This document shows, piece by piece, positions 53,560 to 63,700 of a DNA stretch of 64,000 nt; the stretch's first letter is position 1, and each line of letters starts with the position of its first letter. Position numbers and translations under genes: made by a program. The notes below the pieces were generated by a model, which searched no databases, was not told where the DNA came from, and was given only the letters and a program-made list of their open reading frames with translations. Source of the DNA: Flavobacteriaceae bacterium (lineage in GTDB: Bacteria > Bacteroidota > Bacteroidia > Flavobacteriales > Flavobacteriaceae); the NCBI GenBank assembly GCA_021739635.1, contig JAIPBH010000015.1:1-64000 (forward strand), given 5' to 3'.

Positions 53560-55599
53560 TTATTTTAATAATAGTCCAGCTCTTTTCAATAAAGCTTCAG
53601 GTTTAGGTTCTTGCCCTCTAAAACGTTTATAAAGCACCATTGGGTCTTCAGTTCCGCCTTGAGAAAGTACATGGTCTTTAAATTTGATGGAAATATTTTT
53701 ATTAAATATACCTTTTTCTTTGAAATATTCAAAAGCATCGGCATCTAATACTTCTGCCCATTTATAACTGTAGTATCCTGAAGAATATCCACCTTGGAAA
53801 ATATGAGAAAAAGAGGTGCTCATACAATTTTTTGCTACATCTGGATATAACTTGGTGCTTTCAAAAGCTTTGGTTTCATGGTTTTTTACATTGGTAATTT
53901 GTGTTGGGTCTTGTCCGTGCCAACTCATATCTAACAATCCAAAACTTAATTGACGAAGCGTTTGCATCCCTTCATGAAACGTTGAAGAAGCTTTAATTTT
54001 TTCAACCAAATCCATAGGAATGACTTCTCCAGTCTCATAATGTTTAGCAAACAATTCTAAGGCTTCTTTTTCATAACACCAGTTCTCAAATATTTGACTT
54101 GGTAATTCAACAAAATCCCAAAACACACTAGTCCCAGACAAACTTGGGTAGGTTGTATTTGCTAGCATACCATGCAAAGCATGGCCAAACTCATGAAATA
54201 GCGTGGTTACTTCATTAAAAGTTAACAAAGAAGGTTTGCTTTTTGTTGGTTTGGTGAAGTTGCAAACTATTGATATATGAGGACGTTCATTAATGCCATT
54301 TTTAATACTTTGAGGTTTAAAAGAAGTCATCCACGCACCGTTACGTTTTCCTGGTCTAGGAAAAAAATCAGCATAAAAAATGGAAACTAAATTGCCTTCT
54401 TCATTGGTGACTTTATAGGTTAATACATCATCATGATATTTATCAATAGTATTTATTTCTTCAAAACTTAAACCATATAATTTTTTTGAAATAGTAAAAA
54501 CACCATCAATAACATTTTCTAATTTAAAATAAGGCTTCAGTTTTTCATCATCTAAATCGAACATTTTTTGCTTTAGCTTTTCGGCAAAATATGCGCCATC
54601 CCATTTTTCTAAATGTTCAATACCGTCTAAATTTTTAGCAAAAGCTTCTAATTCTTCAAACTCTTGCTTTGCAGCTGGTTTGGCTTTTTCTAAAAGTTCA
54701 TTTAAAAAAGAGGTAACTTTTTCAGGAGTTTTTGCCATACGTTCTTCTAAAACAAAGTGAGCATGCGTTTTATAGCCTAAAAGCTGCGCTCTTTCAAAAC
54801 GAAGCTTTGCAATGTTTAATACATGTTCTTGATTATCTAATTCATCATTGTTGAATGCTTTTTGTCCAGATGCTATGGCTATTTTTTTACGTAATTCCCT
54901 GTTATCTGCATAAGTTATAAAAGGAATATAACTAGGATAATCTAGTGTAAATAACCAGCCGTTTTTATTTTTTGATTCGGCTAATTGTTTAGCGGCTTCA
55001 ATAGCGCCTTCTGGCAAACCAGATAGGTCGTTTTCGTTTGTAATAAGCATTTCGTACTTATTGGTTTCGGCTAAAACATTTTCTCCAAATTTTAGTTTAA
55101 GCTGGCTTAATTTTTTGTCAATGTCTCTTAGGATTAGTTTTTTGTCTTCTGGTAAATTAGCGCCGTTTCTTGAAAAGCTTTTGTATTTTTTTTCGAGTAA
55201 GGTGCTTTGTTCTGTAGTTAAATTTAAAGTTTCTTTGGCATTGTAAACAGCTTTAACTCGTTTAAATAAATCGTTATTTAGTGCAACATCATTACTAAAT
55301 TCAGATAAAAGCGGAGAAACTTCCTGAGCTATTTTTTGAATAGCATCATTAGTTTCTGCTGAATTAAGATTGAAAAATATACTTGAAATTCTGTCTAATT
55401 GTTCTCCTGAAAAATCTAGTGCTTCAATGGTGTTTTTAAATGTAGGAACTTCAGAATTGTTTACAATACTATCAATTTCTGCTTTAGCTTTTTGAATTGC
55501 CAGTTTAAAAGCAGGTAGAAAGTCTTCATTCTTTATTTTTGAAAAAGGAGCAGTACCAAATGCCATTTTAAAAGGTTCTAGTAAGATATTTTGGGTCAT
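53560..55599 (-). CDS. M3-family metallopeptidase (oligopeptidase A/Dcp type)
   Basis: The 679-residue thimet-oligopeptidase-like enzyme carries the zinc motif LFHEFGHALHGML (His469, Glu470, His473) and the late YSYKWAEVLDADAFEYF region with substrate-binding Tyr. It should degrade short peptides in the cytoplasm; no signal peptide is present. The length fits bacterial Dcp/PrlC. It is transcribed leftwards behind purE with a gap of about 130 bases that has its own signals, including a 16-base palindrome just before the start. Confidence 0.93.
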   Translation of the reverse strand: MTQNILLEPFKMAFGTAPFSKIKNEDFLPAFKLAIQKAKAEIDSIVNNSEVPTFKNTIEALDFSGEQLDRISSIFFNLNSAETNDAIQKIAQEVSPLLSEFSNDVALNNDLFKRVKAVYNAKETLNLTTEQSTLLEKKYKSFSRNGANLPEDKKLILRDIDKKLSQLKLKFGENVLAETNKYEMLITNENDLSGLPEGAIEAAKQLAESKNKNGWLFTLDYPSYIPFITYADNRELRKKIAIASGQKAFNNDELDNQEHVLNIAKLRFERAQLLGYKTHAHFVLEERMAKTPEKVTSFLNELLEKAKPAAKQEFEELEAFAKNLDGIEHLEKWDGAYFAEKLKQKMFDLDDEKLKPYFKLENVIDGVFTISKKLYGLSFEEINTIDKYHDDVLTYKVTNEEGNLVSIFYADFFPRPGKRNGAWMTSFKPQSIKNGINERPHISIVCNFTKPTKSKPSLLTFNEVTTLFHEFGHALHGMLANTTYPSLSGTSVFWDFVELPSQIFENWCYEKEALELFAKHYETGEVIPMDLVEKIKASSTFHEGMQTLRQLSFGLLDMSWHGQDPTQITNVKNHETKAFESTKLYPDVAKNCMSTSFSHIFQGGYSSGYYSYKWAEVLDADAFEYFKEKGIFNKNISIKFKDHVLSQGGTEDPMVLYKRFRGQEPKPEALLKRAGLLLK

Positions 55600-55617
55600 T
55601 TTTTAGAAAATTAAACT

Positions 55618-55633
55618 ACTATGCATGCATAGT
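55618..55633. promoter_or_regulatory. Perfect 16-base palindrome upstream of the M3 peptidase gene
   Basis: ACTATGCATGCATAGT is a perfect palindrome 19 bases before the M3 peptidase start codon. Such a site could be an operator for a dimeric regulator or a short hairpin in the leader. No known regulator can be named. Confidence 0.4.
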
Positions 55634-55647
55634 TTATTTTTTTTATT

Positions 55648-55731
55648 TATATTTGTCGATATTGTTTTTGAAAAGTGACTAATTCAAATTAATATCCAAA
55701 GAAACCTCGAATTTTGTTCGGGGTTTTTTTA
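55648..55731 (+). ncRNA. Candidate small RNA on the plus strand
   Basis: TATATTTG at 55648-55655 matches the -7 consensus on the plus strand, and the hairpin at 55702-55730 has a T7 run on that strand, while the flanking genes are both on the minus strand. A transcript of about 70 bases would result. There is no good -33 box, so this is only a candidate. Confidence 0.3.
55702..55730. terminator. Terminator hairpin after purE
   Basis: AACCTCGAA and TTCGGGGTT pair with one G-T pair; T runs lie on both sides. On the minus strand it overlaps the purE stop codon and ends the purK-purE message; on the plus strand it could end a short transcript coming from 55655. Confidence 0.8.
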
Positions 55732-56211
55732 TTTTAAATCTTGAGAAGATTTGATAACTATTTGCTTTAGCTCTTCTTTATAAGTAATAATTTTTTCTAA
55801 TACTATTGAATTATTAGAGCCAACTATTTGAGCTGCTAAAATACCTGCGTTTTTTGCTCCGTTAAGTGCTACAGTTGCAACAGGAACTCCACCTGGCATT
55901 TGAAGAATTGAAAGTATAGAGTCCCATCCATCAACTGAATTACTGCTTTTTATAGGAACTCCAATAACTGGAAGTGGTGATAAAGAGGCAATCATGCCTG
56001 GTAAATGTGCAGCACCACCAGCACCAGCAATGATAACTGAAAAACCTTTGGTATGCGCGTATTTGCCATAATCAAATAATTTTTCGGGTGTTCTGTGGGC
56101 TGATACAATATCAACTTCAACATCAATGTCAAAACTTTTTAAAATGTCTACGGCTTCTTGCATTACAGGAAGATCGCTTTTGCTTCCCATGATAACTCCT
56201 ACTTTACTCAT
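55729..56211 (-). CDS. purE: N5-carboxyaminoimidazole ribonucleotide mutase
   Basis: PurE moves the carboxyl group of N5-CAIR to give CAIR in purine synthesis. The 160-residue protein starts with VGVIMGSKSDLPVMQEA (the phosphate-binding loop) and has VSAHRTPEKLFDYG, IAGAGGAAHLPGMIAS and GVPIKSSNSVDGWDSLS-type residues. It is a class I PurE. It follows purK by ten bases and acts on that enzyme's product. Confidence 0.96.
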   Translation of the reverse strand: MSKVGVIMGSKSDLPVMQEAVDILKSFDIDVEVDIVSAHRTPEKLFDYGKYAHTKGFSVIIAGAGGAAHLPGMIASLSPLPVIGVPIKSSNSVDGWDSILSILQMPGGVPVATVALNGAKNAGILAAQIVGSNNSIVLEKIITYKEELKQIVIKSSQDLK

Positions 56212-56221
56212 GATTAATTTA

Positions 56222-57376
56222 TTATTTAGAGATGACTTTTATAGTGTTTTTTACGTTTTCTGCAATTTTTCTTGCTTCACTTAAATCTTGATGAACTATA
56301 GTTACATGCCCCATTTTTCTAAAAGGGCGAGTTTGTTTTTTACCATAAATATGTGGAGTTACACCATCCATATGCATAATAGCTTCTATGTTTTGGTAAA
56401 CAACATCTCCATGATATCCTTCAGATCCAACAAGATTTACCATAACACCACCAACTTTACTATCAGTTCTTCCTAAAGGTAAATTTAAAATAGCTCTAAG
56501 ATGTTGTTCGAATTGTGAAGTATAACTGGCTTCAATGGTTTGGTGCCCAGAATTATGAGGTCTTGGAGCCACTTCATTAATTAAAATCTCATCATCGTTT
56601 GTTTGAAACATTTCAACCGCTAAAAGTCCAACATGATTAAAAGCAGCTGATACTTTTAAGGCAATGTCTTCGGCTTTTTTTGCAACAGCTTCAGGAATTC
56701 TGGCTGGACAAATCACATATTCCACTTGGTTCGCTTCTGGATGAAATTCCATCTCAACAACCGGATAGGTTTTTGTTTCACCAGAAACATTTCTAGCTAC
56801 AATAACGGCTAATTCGTTTTTAAAAGGCACTAAGGTTTCGGCAATACATTCTACGTTTGGAAGACCTTCTAAATCTAAAAAATTTTTAACGATTTTTACA
56901 CCAGTACCGTCATAACCAAATTGGGCACTTTTCCAAACAAAAGGTAAACTTAAACCACCATGATTTATAGCTTCTTTAATTTCAGAAGTATATGCAAAAC
57001 GTGAAAAAGGCGCTGTTGGCAAATCATGATCAACATAGAACAATTTTTGTGATGCTTTATTTTGAATGATACGTAATGTTTTTGAATTTGGATATACTTT
57101 TACACCTTCTTTTTCTAGGTCTTCTAATGCATCAACATTCACATTTTCAATTTCAATAGTAAGAACATCTACCTTTTTTCCAAAGTTGTAAACAGCATTA
57201 TAATCCATTAAATCTCCTTGATAGAATTCGTTACATGCTATTTTACAAGGAGCTTCATTACTGGCATCTAAAACACAGGTGTAAATATCAAATTTTCTGG
57301 TATCATAAAGCAACATTTTGCCTAATTGTCCACCACCAAGGATACCAAGTTTGAAATTTGAAGAAAAGTAATTCAT
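56222..57376 (-). CDS. purK: N5-carboxyaminoimidazole ribonucleotide synthase
   Basis: PurK makes N5-CAIR from AIR, bicarbonate and ATP. The 384-residue ATP-grasp protein has GILGGGQLGKMLL at the start, TIEIENVNVDALEDL, PFVWKSAQFGYDGTGVKI and INEVAPRPHNSGHQTIEAS near the active site. It precedes purE in the same direction, so the two steps are co-expressed. The hpt-adk gene lies divergently upstream, which places purine synthesis and salvage side by side. Confidence 0.96.
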   Translation of the reverse strand: MNYFSSNFKLGILGGGQLGKMLLYDTRKFDIYTCVLDASNEAPCKIACNEFYQGDLMDYNAVYNFGKKVDVLTIEIENVNVDALEDLEKEGVKVYPNSKTLRIIQNKASQKLFYVDHDLPTAPFSRFAYTSEIKEAINHGGLSLPFVWKSAQFGYDGTGVKIVKNFLDLEGLPNVECIAETLVPFKNELAVIVARNVSGETKTYPVVEMEFHPEANQVEYVICPARIPEAVAKKAEDIALKVSAAFNHVGLLAVEMFQTNDDEILINEVAPRPHNSGHQTIEASYTSQFEQHLRAILNLPLGRTDSKVGGVMVNLVGSEGYHGDVVYQNIEAIMHMDGVTPHIYGKKQTRPFRKMGHVTIVHQDLSEARKIAENVKNTIKVISK

Positions 57377-57411
57377 GTACTTATTTTTTACTAAAATAAA
57401 TTAAGGATACG

Positions 57412-57419
57412 CAAAAATA
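57412..57419 (-). promoter_or_regulatory. Possible promoter -7 box of purK-purE
   Basis: On the minus strand this reads TATTTTTG, matching TAnnTTTG, 36 bases before the purK start codon. A -33 box was not found at the usual distance. Confidence 0.45.
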
Positions 57420-57484
57420 CACTTAAATATGAAATTACTTCCTAATTCGTAAATCAAAAAATCGGTATTAGTCAATCAATTCCT

Positions 57485-57492
57485 TAACTTTG
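57485..57492 (+). promoter_or_regulatory. Promoter -7 box of hpt-adk
   Basis: TAACTTTG matches TAnnTTTG, 22 bases before the ATG at 57514. It also covers the in-frame TTG at 57490, so that upstream codon cannot be the translation start. Confidence 0.6.
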
Positions 57493-57513
57493 CAACTTTC
57501 AAAAAAAACGATA

Positions 57514-58626
57514 ATGGAAATAAAACTTCATGACAAGTATTTTAAACCATTTATTTCTGCAGAAGAAATAGAGTTTGCATTAGAGCGTTTAGCTAACGAA
57601 ATATATACAGATATAGGAGATGAAATACCTGTTTTTGTTGGGGTTTTAAATGGGTCATTTATGCTTGTAAGTGATTTTGTTAAAAAATATCCAAAACCTT
57701 GTGAAGTTACCTTTATTAAATTAGCCTCTTATGAAGGTGTAAAATCAACTGAAGATATTCAGAGGTTAATTGGTTTGACCCAAGATTTAAAAGGAAGAAC
57801 AGTTGTTATTTTAGAAGACATTATTGATACAGGTAATACCTTGGCAGAAATTCATAGAATTTTTAAAAATGAACAGGTTAAGTCGCTTAAAATAGCCACT
57901 TTATTTTACAAACCTGATGCCTATAAAAAAGATTTTAAATTACATTATATTGGTATGGAAATTCCTAACAAATTCATTGTAGGTTACGGATTGGACTACG
58001 ATGGATTAGGAAGAAATTTACCAGAAGTTTATCAAATAAAAGAACCACAACACATGACAAATTTAGTGCTATTTGGTCCTCCAGGAGCAGGCAAAGGAAC
58101 TCAAGCTGATTTTTTAAAGGAAAAATACAATTTGATACATATTTCTACAGGAGATGTATTTCGTTTTAATATAAAAAATGAAACGGCTTTAGGAATGTTA
58201 GCCAAATCATATATGGATAAAGGAGAACTGGTTCCAGACCAAGTAACTATTGATATGTTAAACGCTGAAGTTGAAAAGAATGCAAATTCAAATGGATTTA
58301 TTTTTGATGGATTTCCAAGAACCAACGCACAGGCAGATGCACTAGGTAAATTAATGGAAAGTAAAGATTCTGAAATAAGTGCTATGATTGCCTTAGAAGT
58401 TGATGATGAAGTTTTGGTAAAACGCTTATTAGAACGAGGAAAAACCAGTGGAAGACCAGATGATGCAGATGAATCTATTATTAGAAATAGAATAACAGAG
58501 TATTATAACAAAACAGCTATTTTGAAAAACTACTATTCAACACAAAACAAATATTTTGGAGTTGATGGCGTAGGTAGTATTAAAGATATTACTGCTCGTT
58601 TAAGTCATGTAATTGATAAACTATAA
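57514..58626 (+). CDS. Fused hypoxanthine phosphoribosyltransferase and adenylate kinase
   Basis: The 370-residue protein joins two enzymes with almost no linker. Residues 1-180 are a hypoxanthine-guanine phosphoribosyltransferase with the PRPP motif VVILEDIIDTGNT. From Met181, residues 181-370 are a complete short adenylate kinase with GPPGAGKGTQ, FDGFPRT and LLERGKTSGRPDD. The first part salvages purine bases to nucleotides and the second balances AMP, ADP and ATP. The same fusion is known in Flavobacteriia. The ATG at 57514 is chosen because the upstream TTG lies in the promoter. Confidence 0.95.
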   Translation: MEIKLHDKYFKPFISAEEIEFALERLANEIYTDIGDEIPVFVGVLNGSFMLVSDFVKKYPKPCEVTFIKLASYEGVKSTEDIQRLIGLTQDLKGRTVVILEDIIDTGNTLAEIHRIFKNEQVKSLKIATLFYKPDAYKKDFKLHYIGMEIPNKFIVGYGLDYDGLGRNLPEVYQIKEPQHMTNLVLFGPPGAGKGTQADFLKEKYNLIHISTGDVFRFNIKNETALGMLAKSYMDKGELVPDQVTIDMLNAEVEKNANSNGFIFDGFPRTNAQADALGKLMESKDSEISAMIALEVDDEVLVKRLLERGKTSGRPDDADESIIRNRITEYYNKTAILKNYYSTQNKYFGVDGVGSIKDITARLSHVIDKL

Positions 58627-58638
58627 TAATACTTCAAA

Positions 58639-58679
58639 GAGTTTAAACTTTATCTTTTAAACTTAAAAAATTTAAACTC
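58639..58679. repeat. Inverted repeat with three TTTAAACT copies
   Basis: GAGTTTAAA at 58639-58647 and TTTAAACTC at 58671-58679 are complementary, and a TTTAAACT-like sequence (656-663) lies between them. It fills the gap between hpt-adk and obgE and could act as an attenuator; the arms are AT-rich so strength is low. Confidence 0.4.
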
Positions 58680-58686
58680 AACTCTT

Positions 58687-59685
58687 ATGACAGAAGGAAA
58701 TTTTGTTGATTACGTAAAAATGTATGTGACCTCAGGAAATGGAGGTAAAGGATCATCACATTTACATAGAGAAAAATTTATTGAAAAAGGCGGGCCAGAT
58801 GGAGGTGATGGTGGTCGTGGCGGCCATGTTATTATTCGTGGAAATTCTAATCTATGGACACTTCTACATTTAAAATTCAAAAAGCATATTAAAGCTGGCC
58901 ATGGTGAACATGGTGCTAGTAGCAGGAGTTTTGGAGCTGATGGCGAAGATGTTTATGTAGATGTTCCTTTAGGAACCGTTGTTCGTGACACAGAAAGTGA
59001 TGAAATTATTTTTGAAATCACTGAACACAATGAAGAAAAAATTATAGCAAAAGGAGGAAAAGGCGGACTTGGCAACTGGCATTTTAGAACTGCAACAAAT
59101 CAAACGCCTCGATATGCTCAACCAGGAATTCCTTTGGAAGAAAGACATATCACTTTGGAGCTAAAAGTATTGGCCGATGTTGGTTTGGTTGGCTTTCCAA
59201 ATGCTGGAAAATCTACCTTACTTTCTGTAGTAACTTCTGCAAAACCGAAGATTGCTGATTATGAATTTACAACTCTTAAACCTAATTTAGGGATTGTTGA
59301 ATATCGTGATTTTCAAACCTTTGTTATGGCAGATATTCCTGGAATTATTGAAGGCGCAGCAGAAGGAAAAGGCTTAGGTCACTACTTTTTGCGTCATATT
59401 GAACGTAATTCCATTCTATTATTTTTAATACCTGCTGATGCTAAAGATATTAAAAAACAATATGATATTCTTTTAGATGAGTTGCGTAGATATAATCCAG
59501 AAATGCTTGATAAAGAGCGCATTATAGCTATTTCAAAATGCGATATGCTTGATGATGAGTTAAAAGCTGAGCTAAAGAAAGAACTTGATAATGAATTGCC
59601 AATACCATATGTTTTTATTTCATCCGTTGCACAACAAGGATTGACCGAGTTAAAAGATATGCTTTGGAAAATGCTTAATAGCTAA
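58687..59685 (+). CDS. obgE: Obg-family GTPase
   Basis: This 332-residue GTPase has the Gly-rich Obg fold at the N-terminus ([36 protein letters not shown]) and a GTPase domain with P-loop [12 protein letters not shown] (about residues 165-176), [16 protein letters not shown] and ISKCDMLDD. It helps ribosome assembly and growth control. The extra C-terminal OCT domain of some Obg proteins is absent. It follows hpt-adk by 60 bases and is probably in the same transcription unit. Confidence 0.96.
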   Translation: MTEGNFVDYVKMYVTSGNGGKGSSHLHREKFIEKGGPDGGDGGRGGHVIIRGNSNLWTLLHLKFKKHIKAGHGEHGASSRSFGADGEDVYVDVPLGTVVRDTESDEIIFEITEHNEEKIIAKGGKGGLGNWHFRTATNQTPRYAQPGIPLEERHITLELKVLADVGLVGFPNAGKSTLLSVVTSAKPKIADYEFTTLKPNLGIVEYRDFQTFVMADIPGIIEGAAEGKGLGHYFLRHIERNSILLFLIPADAKDIKKQYDILLDELRRYNPEMLDKERIIAISKCDMLDDELKAELKKELDNELPIPYVFISSVAQQGLTELKDMLWKMLNS

Positions 59686-59762
59686 GGTTTTAACATAAAA
59701 TCTTCACTCAAAACCAAGCACGTGGAATAATTTTTGATTAACTTTAAATTAAAAATAAAACC

Positions 59763-60284
59763 ATGAAAAAATTACTAATTATAATTTTGACTTTTGCCGT
59801 TATATCTTGCGCTCCAATTCGTGTGAGTTATGATTTTGATAAAGGAACTAATTTTTCCAAATACAAAACTTACAACTATTATAGTGATATGAAAACTGGC
59901 TTAAGTGAATTGGATACTAAGCGGTTTTTAGAATCTTTAGATGCCAAATTAGAAAGCTTAGGAATTACTTTTTCTGAAACCCCAGATTTTTTTATTGATA
60001 TAAAAAGCAGTACAATTCAAGCGGTGCAACGTAATACGGTTGGTGTTGGTTTAGGTGGTGGTGGAAGAAATATGGGAGGCGGCATCTCAATTGGCTTGCC
60101 TATAGGTCAACCAAATGCAAGTAGGCAAATTACTATCGATTTTGTTGATGAAAATTTAAAACAATTGTTTTGGCAAGCTGTTAGTGAATCCTCTTATAAT
60201 CCAAACAGAATACCAAAAGAGCGAGAAGAGCAGTTAAAAGCCATCGCTGAAAAAATATTGTCTCAATATCCACCAAATCAATAA
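59763..60284 (+). CDS. DUF4136-family lipoprotein
   Basis: The 173-residue protein has a lipoprotein signal (MKKLLIIILTFAVISC, Cys16) and a DUF4136-like domain: VSYDFDKGTNFSKYKTYNYYS near the start, FFIDIKSST and a Gly-rich segment VGVGLGGGGRNMGGGISIGL that may be a flexible loop, ending with a helix that includes PKEREEQLKAIAEKIL. Such lipoproteins sit in the outer membrane; function unknown. It lies 77 bases after obgE. Confidence 0.85.
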   Translation: MKKLLIIILTFAVISCAPIRVSYDFDKGTNFSKYKTYNYYSDMKTGLSELDTKRFLESLDAKLESLGITFSETPDFFIDIKSSTIQAVQRNTVGVGLGGGGRNMGGGISIGLPIGQPNASRQITIDFVDENLKQLFWQAVSESSYNPNRIPKEREEQLKAIAEKILSQYPPNQ

Positions 60285-60314
60285 TATAGAGAGGCTTAAA
60301 AAACCTCTCTATAT
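60284..60314. terminator. Bidirectional hairpin between convergent genes
   Basis: ATATAGAGAGG (60284-60294) and CCTCTCTATAT (60304-60314) are perfect 11-base arms with a short A-rich loop. It starts at the last base of the lipoprotein gene and ends nine bases from the DoxX stop, serving both genes. Confidence 0.75.
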
Positions 60315-60322
60315 CTCAAAGT

Positions 60323-60697
60323 TTATCCTTTTAGTAAATCTTTATACTTGTCTTTGTATGCATAGAGCATAACAATGTTTAAAATTAATAATATAAAGGC
60401 TCCTAGATGGTCTGCAGGACTTAAAAACACGTGAAACAACACTGCATTAATGGAAACGCTCATTAAAATAATAGCCATAAGCGCTCCATATTTATTAAAA
60501 ATAAATGATAGACCTGCAATTAATTCTACGGCACCTACAATTTCTAATGTTTTTGTACTCATTAGTGCCTTCATATAATTCATAACAGCTTCTGGCATTT
60601 CCTCAGGAGCTGGCATGAAATTTAAAAATTTGTTTGCCCCAAAAATGGCAATTAAAATTCCAAAAATAATTCGGATTACAGTTAGTACTTTGTTCAT
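60323..60697 (-). CDS. DoxX-family membrane protein
   Basis: The 124-residue protein has four hydrophobic helices and the family features FGANKFLNFM near residue 20 and LEIVGAVELIAGLSFIFNKYGALMA near 52-76. DoxX relatives are small inner-membrane proteins with roles in redox or stress that are not settled. It stands alone, convergent with the DUF4136 lipoprotein gene and 64 bases before the macroglobulin 3' end. Confidence 0.88.
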   Translation of the reverse strand: MNKVLTVIRIIFGILIAIFGANKFLNFMPAPEEMPEAVMNYMKALMSTKTLEIVGAVELIAGLSFIFNKYGALMAIILMSVSINAVLFHVFLSPADHLGAFILLILNIVMLYAYKDKYKDLLKG

Positions 60698-60761
60698 AAA
60701 TAAAATATTTTTTAGTTAGTTAAATGAAAGATAATAATTTTTACAATACATTGGTAAACAT

Positions 60762-63700
60762 TTAGTTAACAAGCAGACGAATACCTTCACTATGACTACT
60801 AAATTCTGGAGCATACATACTTTGGATGGTGGTAATGCCATTAATCATATTTCCAGCATTATTTACTCTCAAATCGTATTCAAAAACATAAACCCCTTTG
60901 GGTAAATAATCGAAAAAGAAATTAGTGGAGGCATCTTTGGTGCTTTCATAATAGCCCAATCCATCTTGCCATTTATATTCAGAAAGTACATTTACAGGTT
61001 CTAATCCTGCTGCACGCATATCTTTCATGTGGACAAATTCCATAGGTCTGTCACTTTGTAATTCAATGCGAACACGAACCAAATCACCGACTTTTAAATC
61101 AGTATTTTCATTGATTTCCGAAATTTGTTCGCCCATATCCGTATTCTTTTTAAGGAACAGCTTTTTCTTCAATTTAAGTGGGGTTTCAGCTGAAGTTATT
61201 TTGTCTAAATCTTCAAAATATTGCCAGTATAAATTTCCCCAAGCAATACCATCACCTTTTTTAGTTAAAGTAACATCTGCCATTTCTGGTTTAATTTCAG
61301 AAGCAGACCAAGAGGTTTTATAATAACCTGTTCCAGCTTCTACTTTTAAATTTTCTAATTTGGAAGGTTCAATTTTTTGCCCGCCAATTACAACGTCAAC
61401 CATATCGGTTACACTTAACCAATCACTACCTTGAAGCAATAATGCATAAACAGCTTCAGTAGTTGCTTTAGTAGTTTTCCATTGGCTGGTTTGCTTGTTT
61501 TTAAGAAGCCATATTTTTAAGTTATCAATGGTTTTAGTATCATTTTCAATTTCAGAAAATGCTTCAATAAGCAAAGCTTGTGTCTCAATTGGTGCCTGGT
61601 ACCAATACCATGAACTGGCGTTCTCTTTCCAATACATCCCCAATTCATCATTAGTGATACTTGTTTCTTTTAAAGATTTTAAAATTTTAGAAGCTGTTGA
61701 TTTATCATCTAATCTTTCTGAAATTAAAGCCATTAAACCTTTAGCATATAGTGAACGACTTAACCAATATTTTTGAATTTGTGTTTGATAATAATTTGTG
61801 ATTTCCTCAACTTCTTTTGATTTTTTAATCTCAGGATAGAAGCTTCGCATATATAAATAATGCAATTGTGTATCACTTAAATGGTCTTTGCTTAAATCGA
61901 CTTTGGCGTCATATTTTCTAATGTCTTTATATTCTTTTACAAATTTAGAATCTAGATAATTAATAGCTTTTTCAATCATTTTAGACTCTTCATTGGTTTC
62001 AACTTTAAGCTGTTTTAGATGGCCAAAACCCGTAATGATGTGTTGGGTAATGTATCTGTTTTCACGTCCGCCATTAAACCAAGCCCATGCACCATTGCTT
62101 AGTTGATTACTTTCCAGTTTACGTTTTGCAGATTGTAATTCATTAGTCATTTTGTTTAAATCGAATAGTAAAGCAATCCGTTTTTTCTGTTCGGTCTCAC
62201 TTTGGGCATCACGCAACCAAGGTGTTTCTTGAATCAAAATAGATTTTAAGTCCTCATTTTTTTCAAGGTTGGAAATTAACACATCTTGAGATTTCCATTG
62301 ATTGAACACTTCCTGAATTCTTGGGTTGCTATTTGCTATATAACTTGCCAAAGCATTGGCGTAAAAACGAGAAAACGTTTGCTCATTACATTCGTAAGGG
62401 TACTCCATTAAATAGGGAAGTGCCTGAACCGCATACCACGCTGGATTTGAAGTGATTTCCAAAGTTAACTTGTGATTTTTAAGCGTTGATGAGGTAGAGC
62501 CTGCACTGAGCGCAGTCGAAGTGTTTTTAAGTTTATCTAAAGTGAACGTTCTAGTTTCGTTACTACGAATCCACATCGGCAACGTTTCAGTAACTAACAG
62601 GCGATTACTCAAAACCGGAAGTACATTTTGTTCGCCATCACTAAAATCACCAGCTTTTGCTAAAATTTTATATTGAACAGTATCTATATCATCTGGAATA
62701 GTTATGCTCCAAGATACTTGTGTGTTACCTTTGGCATCAACGGTAAACGATTTATTGTTTTCTAAATTGCTGAGTTTTGCATTCGCTTCATTTCCAGTAA
62801 CGGCATCTGTCAACATTAAAATGGCTTGTCCTGAAAGTTGTTTGTCTGTAAGATTAGCAATTTTTGAACTGATAATAATTTGGTCACCTTGACGTAAAAA
62901 ACGTGGTGTGTTAGGAATGACCATGAGTTCTTTTTGAGTAACCGTAGTTAAAGTTTTAGTGGTACTTTCTAAAGCTTTTGTGTGTGCTAATAATTGCAAT
63001 TTCCATTGGGTTAAAGCCTCTGGAGTAGTAAAACTAAAACTTATATTACCATCTTGATCGGTTTGTAATTGTGGAAAGAAAAAGGCTGTTTCTTGAAGAT
63101 TTTTACGAATTTGAACGTTGTCAAAATCAGATTTTTCTTCATTAGAGATTGGTGGCGGTGGAGGAATGATATTCAAACTTGCGCCTTTAATCAGAGCATC
63201 ATCTTGAGATTCTTTCTTCATTTCGCCATAACCAGTTACAACTACTTCATCCAAACTAGAGCTATCTTCAACGATTTGTACACCAGCCACTCTTCCACTT
63301 AAAGCATTAGAAATACTTGCTTGACCTCTAATAAACATGTTTCTGTTTTCAAAATAAAACCCAAACCAATTTAATTGGTCATAATATTGTTGAGAATAAT
63401 TTATATCCAATCGTTCATTATAAACTCTAAAATTTTGTGTGCCAAAACTCTGGTAGGCATTACTTTGGTTATATGAATAATAAATAGGTTTGTTAATTGG
63501 GATGAAATCCCAAGAATGGGTTTTAAACTGGTCTAAAGAAGCATCATACATGCTTGCTAATAATTCGGCAGACACTTTATCGCCTTGTGGACCTTTAATT
63601 TTAAAACTCCAAGTTTCATCAGTTCCTGGTTGTAATTTATCTCTAAAGGTGATGGTTTCAATTTCTAAATCGGTTTTAGGATAAGGAACTGAAATTATTT

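Noticed and set aside
57490-57513. TTG as an upstream start for the hpt-adk fusion
   Set aside because: It lies inside the TAACTTTG promoter box, so the codon would be upstream of the transcript start. The ATG at 57514 begins the usual HPRT N-terminus.
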